In this document: positions 21,265 to 22,077 of the stretch, one piece after another
How the letters are laid out: every line of letters begins with the position of its first letter
How positions within the stretch are numbered: the stretch's first letter is position 1
From: an uncultured Prevotellaceae bacterium
Lineage (GTDB): Bacteria > Bacteroidota > Bacteroidia > Bacteroidales > Muribaculaceae
Length of the DNA: 22,077 nucleotides
Assembly: GCA_937916085.1 (NCBI GenBank)
Contig: CALGGO010000005.1
Span: 1-22,077, forward strand
Reading direction: 5' to 3'
Program-made: the position numbers and the translations under genes
The notes under the pieces: generated by a model
What the model was told of the DNA's origin: nothing
Databases searched by the model: none
What the model saw: only the letters and a program-made list of their open reading frames with translations

Positions 21265-21750
21265 TTATTCAACCTGGTACTGCGCCAGACTGAACGCGTC
21301 CTTCTTCTGCCAGCCGGCATTCAGCGTGTCCTGAATATGCCGCATGGCTCTTGTATAGAAGTCCGACAGGTCGGCAAGTTGGTCGAACACACGGTACACT
21401 GGTGCGTCGTCGGTGCCGAACTTGAACTTCACTGGCAGGGTCTCCCCGTCCGTCTGGACGGCAAGGTCGTAGGCTGCCTTGTAGTTGAACTGGTTTTCCG
21501 CTGACAACCATACCATGCTGCCCTCATACTCGAAGCCGGACAGGATGGTCTGGTCGGTTTGCTCATTGTACCAGCCTATAACTGCAGCCTTGATTTCCTC
21601 GGCTGTCGGCTTGTGGTCGAACTCCGCCTCCATGTAGTCGGCAGATCCGTCCTCATGTTCCTGCACGTCCCAGCGGACGCGCCACTTGTTTCTTGCCGGG
21701 CTGACGCATTCAATCAGTTTTACACCGGCGGTTCCTTCTGTCCTTTGCAT
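21265..21750 (-). CDS. Unknown phage-type protein, 161 residues
   Basis: I cannot name this protein. It has no signal peptide or membrane segment. It begins MQRTEGTAGVKLIECV and continues with a beta-rich stretch (NKWRVRWDVQEHEDG), an Asp/Glu-rich linker, HKPTAEEIKAAVIGWYNEQTDQ, and AENQFNYKAAYDLAVQ. A helical C-terminal region (FDQLADLSDFYTRAMRHIQDTLNAGW) follows. I have an impression of similar proteins in Bacteroidetes prophages, possibly tail- or capsid-associated, but no motif proves it. It starts 5 bases after the preceding gene's stop, so they are one transcript. The ATG is preceded by GAGACA, the same bases that precede the methyltransferase ATG. Confidence 0.65.
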   Translation of the reverse strand: MQRTEGTAGVKLIECVSPARNKWRVRWDVQEHEDGSADYMEAEFDHKPTAEEIKAAVIGWYNEQTDQTILSGFEYEGSMVWLSAENQFNYKAAYDLAVQTDGETLPVKFKFGTDDAPVYRVFDQLADLSDFYTRAMRHIQDTLNAGWQKKDAFSLAQYQVE

Positions 21751-21755
21751 TGTCT

Positions 21756-22077
21756 CTAAGTGAAAACGTACTTGGTTCTACCTTTGCCGAAGGTCTCCGT
21801 CTTGATGGTGGTCTCGAAGGGGAACCCGTCGGGCATTTCTCTAATCTGGGCGAGGATATTCTTCATCTCCTCGCTGTTGGTGAAAAACTTCTTGGGCTCG
21901 CCGTTCTGCTCGATGGCCACGATGCAGCGGTCCTCGCCCTGCTCTGTCTTGATGCCCGTCTCGAAGTCCTTGACCACGATGGGCAGGTTCACCAACTCCC
22001 TGATGCTTACCACCGCACCAGAGAAGCGCTTCTTGCCGTCCTCCGGCTTGTAAGCGACTTTCAAATCCTTGAATGAT
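21756..22077 (-). CDS. Unknown phage-type protein, N-terminus cut by the window edge
   Basis: At least 106 codons are visible; the frame stays open to the right edge (SFKDLKVAYKPEDGKKRFSG...), so the true start lies just outside the window and the TTG at about 22064 is not needed. The protein is small and charged, with strand-like segments (VVSIRELVNLPIVVKDF, CIVAIEQNGEPKKFF) and a Thr/Lys-rich end (TETFGKGRTKYVFT). The compact beta pattern could be an OB-type nucleic-acid-binding fold, but that is a guess. It is the first gene of the visible minus-strand run and is followed after 5 bases by the 161-residue gene. Confidence 0.6.
   Translation of the reverse strand, partial: SFKDLKVAYKPEDGKKRFSGAVVSIRELVNLPIVVKDFETGIKTEQGEDRCIVAIEQNGEPKKFFTNSEEMKNILAQIREMPDGFPFETTIKTETFGKGRTKYVFT

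Overview
The window looks like a chromosomal stretch from a gut- or oral-type Bacteroidales bacterium, probably Prevotellaceae or a close relative. The evidence is the Bacteroidetes-type -7 box (TAnnTTTG) in front of many genes, DUF4199/DUF6452/DUF6048 genes, short-signal lipoproteins, the long three-part form of IspG, and a secreted CotH protein ending in a dockerin. No rRNA, tRNA, CRISPR array or complete insertion sequence was seen.

Layout. (1) 82-3015, plus strand: DUF4199 membrane protein, GT2 glycosyltransferase, DUF6452 lipoprotein and DUF6048 outer-membrane-type protein, tightly packed. (2) 3098-5984: an FMN oxidoreductase (minus), a small unknown protein with its own promoter, strong Shine-Dalgarno and terminator (plus), and a membrane metallophosphoesterase (minus). 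(3) 6102-9397, plus: nitroreductase-like lipoprotein, M15-peptidase-like DUF5715 lipoprotein, HAD phosphatase overlapping aroB. (4) 9455-10303, minus: DUF4595-like lipoprotein. (5) 10498-17210, plus: MATE exporter, dusB, rpoN, PAP2-like membrane protein, ispG. (6) 17377-18984: CotH-dockerin protein. (7) From about 19060 to the right edge the character changes. Minus-strand genes encode a thymidylate-synthase-family enzyme, a D12-class adenine methyltransferase, a small helix-turn-helix-like protein and two unknown proteins. This reads as one end of a prophage or related mobile element, cut by the window edge.

The core genes are mostly housekeeping: aromatic amino acid, isoprenoid and tRNA modification, sigma-54 and envelope. 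Many core intergenic gaps are filled by short word-like tandem or degenerate repeats. Three are notable: a 17-copy 8-bp array after dusB, a 14-bp x 4 array running into the ispG start codon, and a 40-bp dispersed hairpin repeat that supplies a likely start codon.

The most unusual part is the right end. A nested inverted-repeat element (21103-21254) has a hairpin loop complementary in two blocks to a flanking segment, giving a pseudoknot or switch-like architecture, and it lies next to a good plus-strand promoter box. In the thymidylate-synthase-like protein, the Asn that selects uracil is replaced by Asp, which suggests a cytosine nucleotide substrate. Together with the adenine methyltransferase this suggests a DNA-modification module at the element end. 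Near the presumed boundary lie three exact copies of an 11-bp word that recall transposase-binding sites of Mu-like phages.
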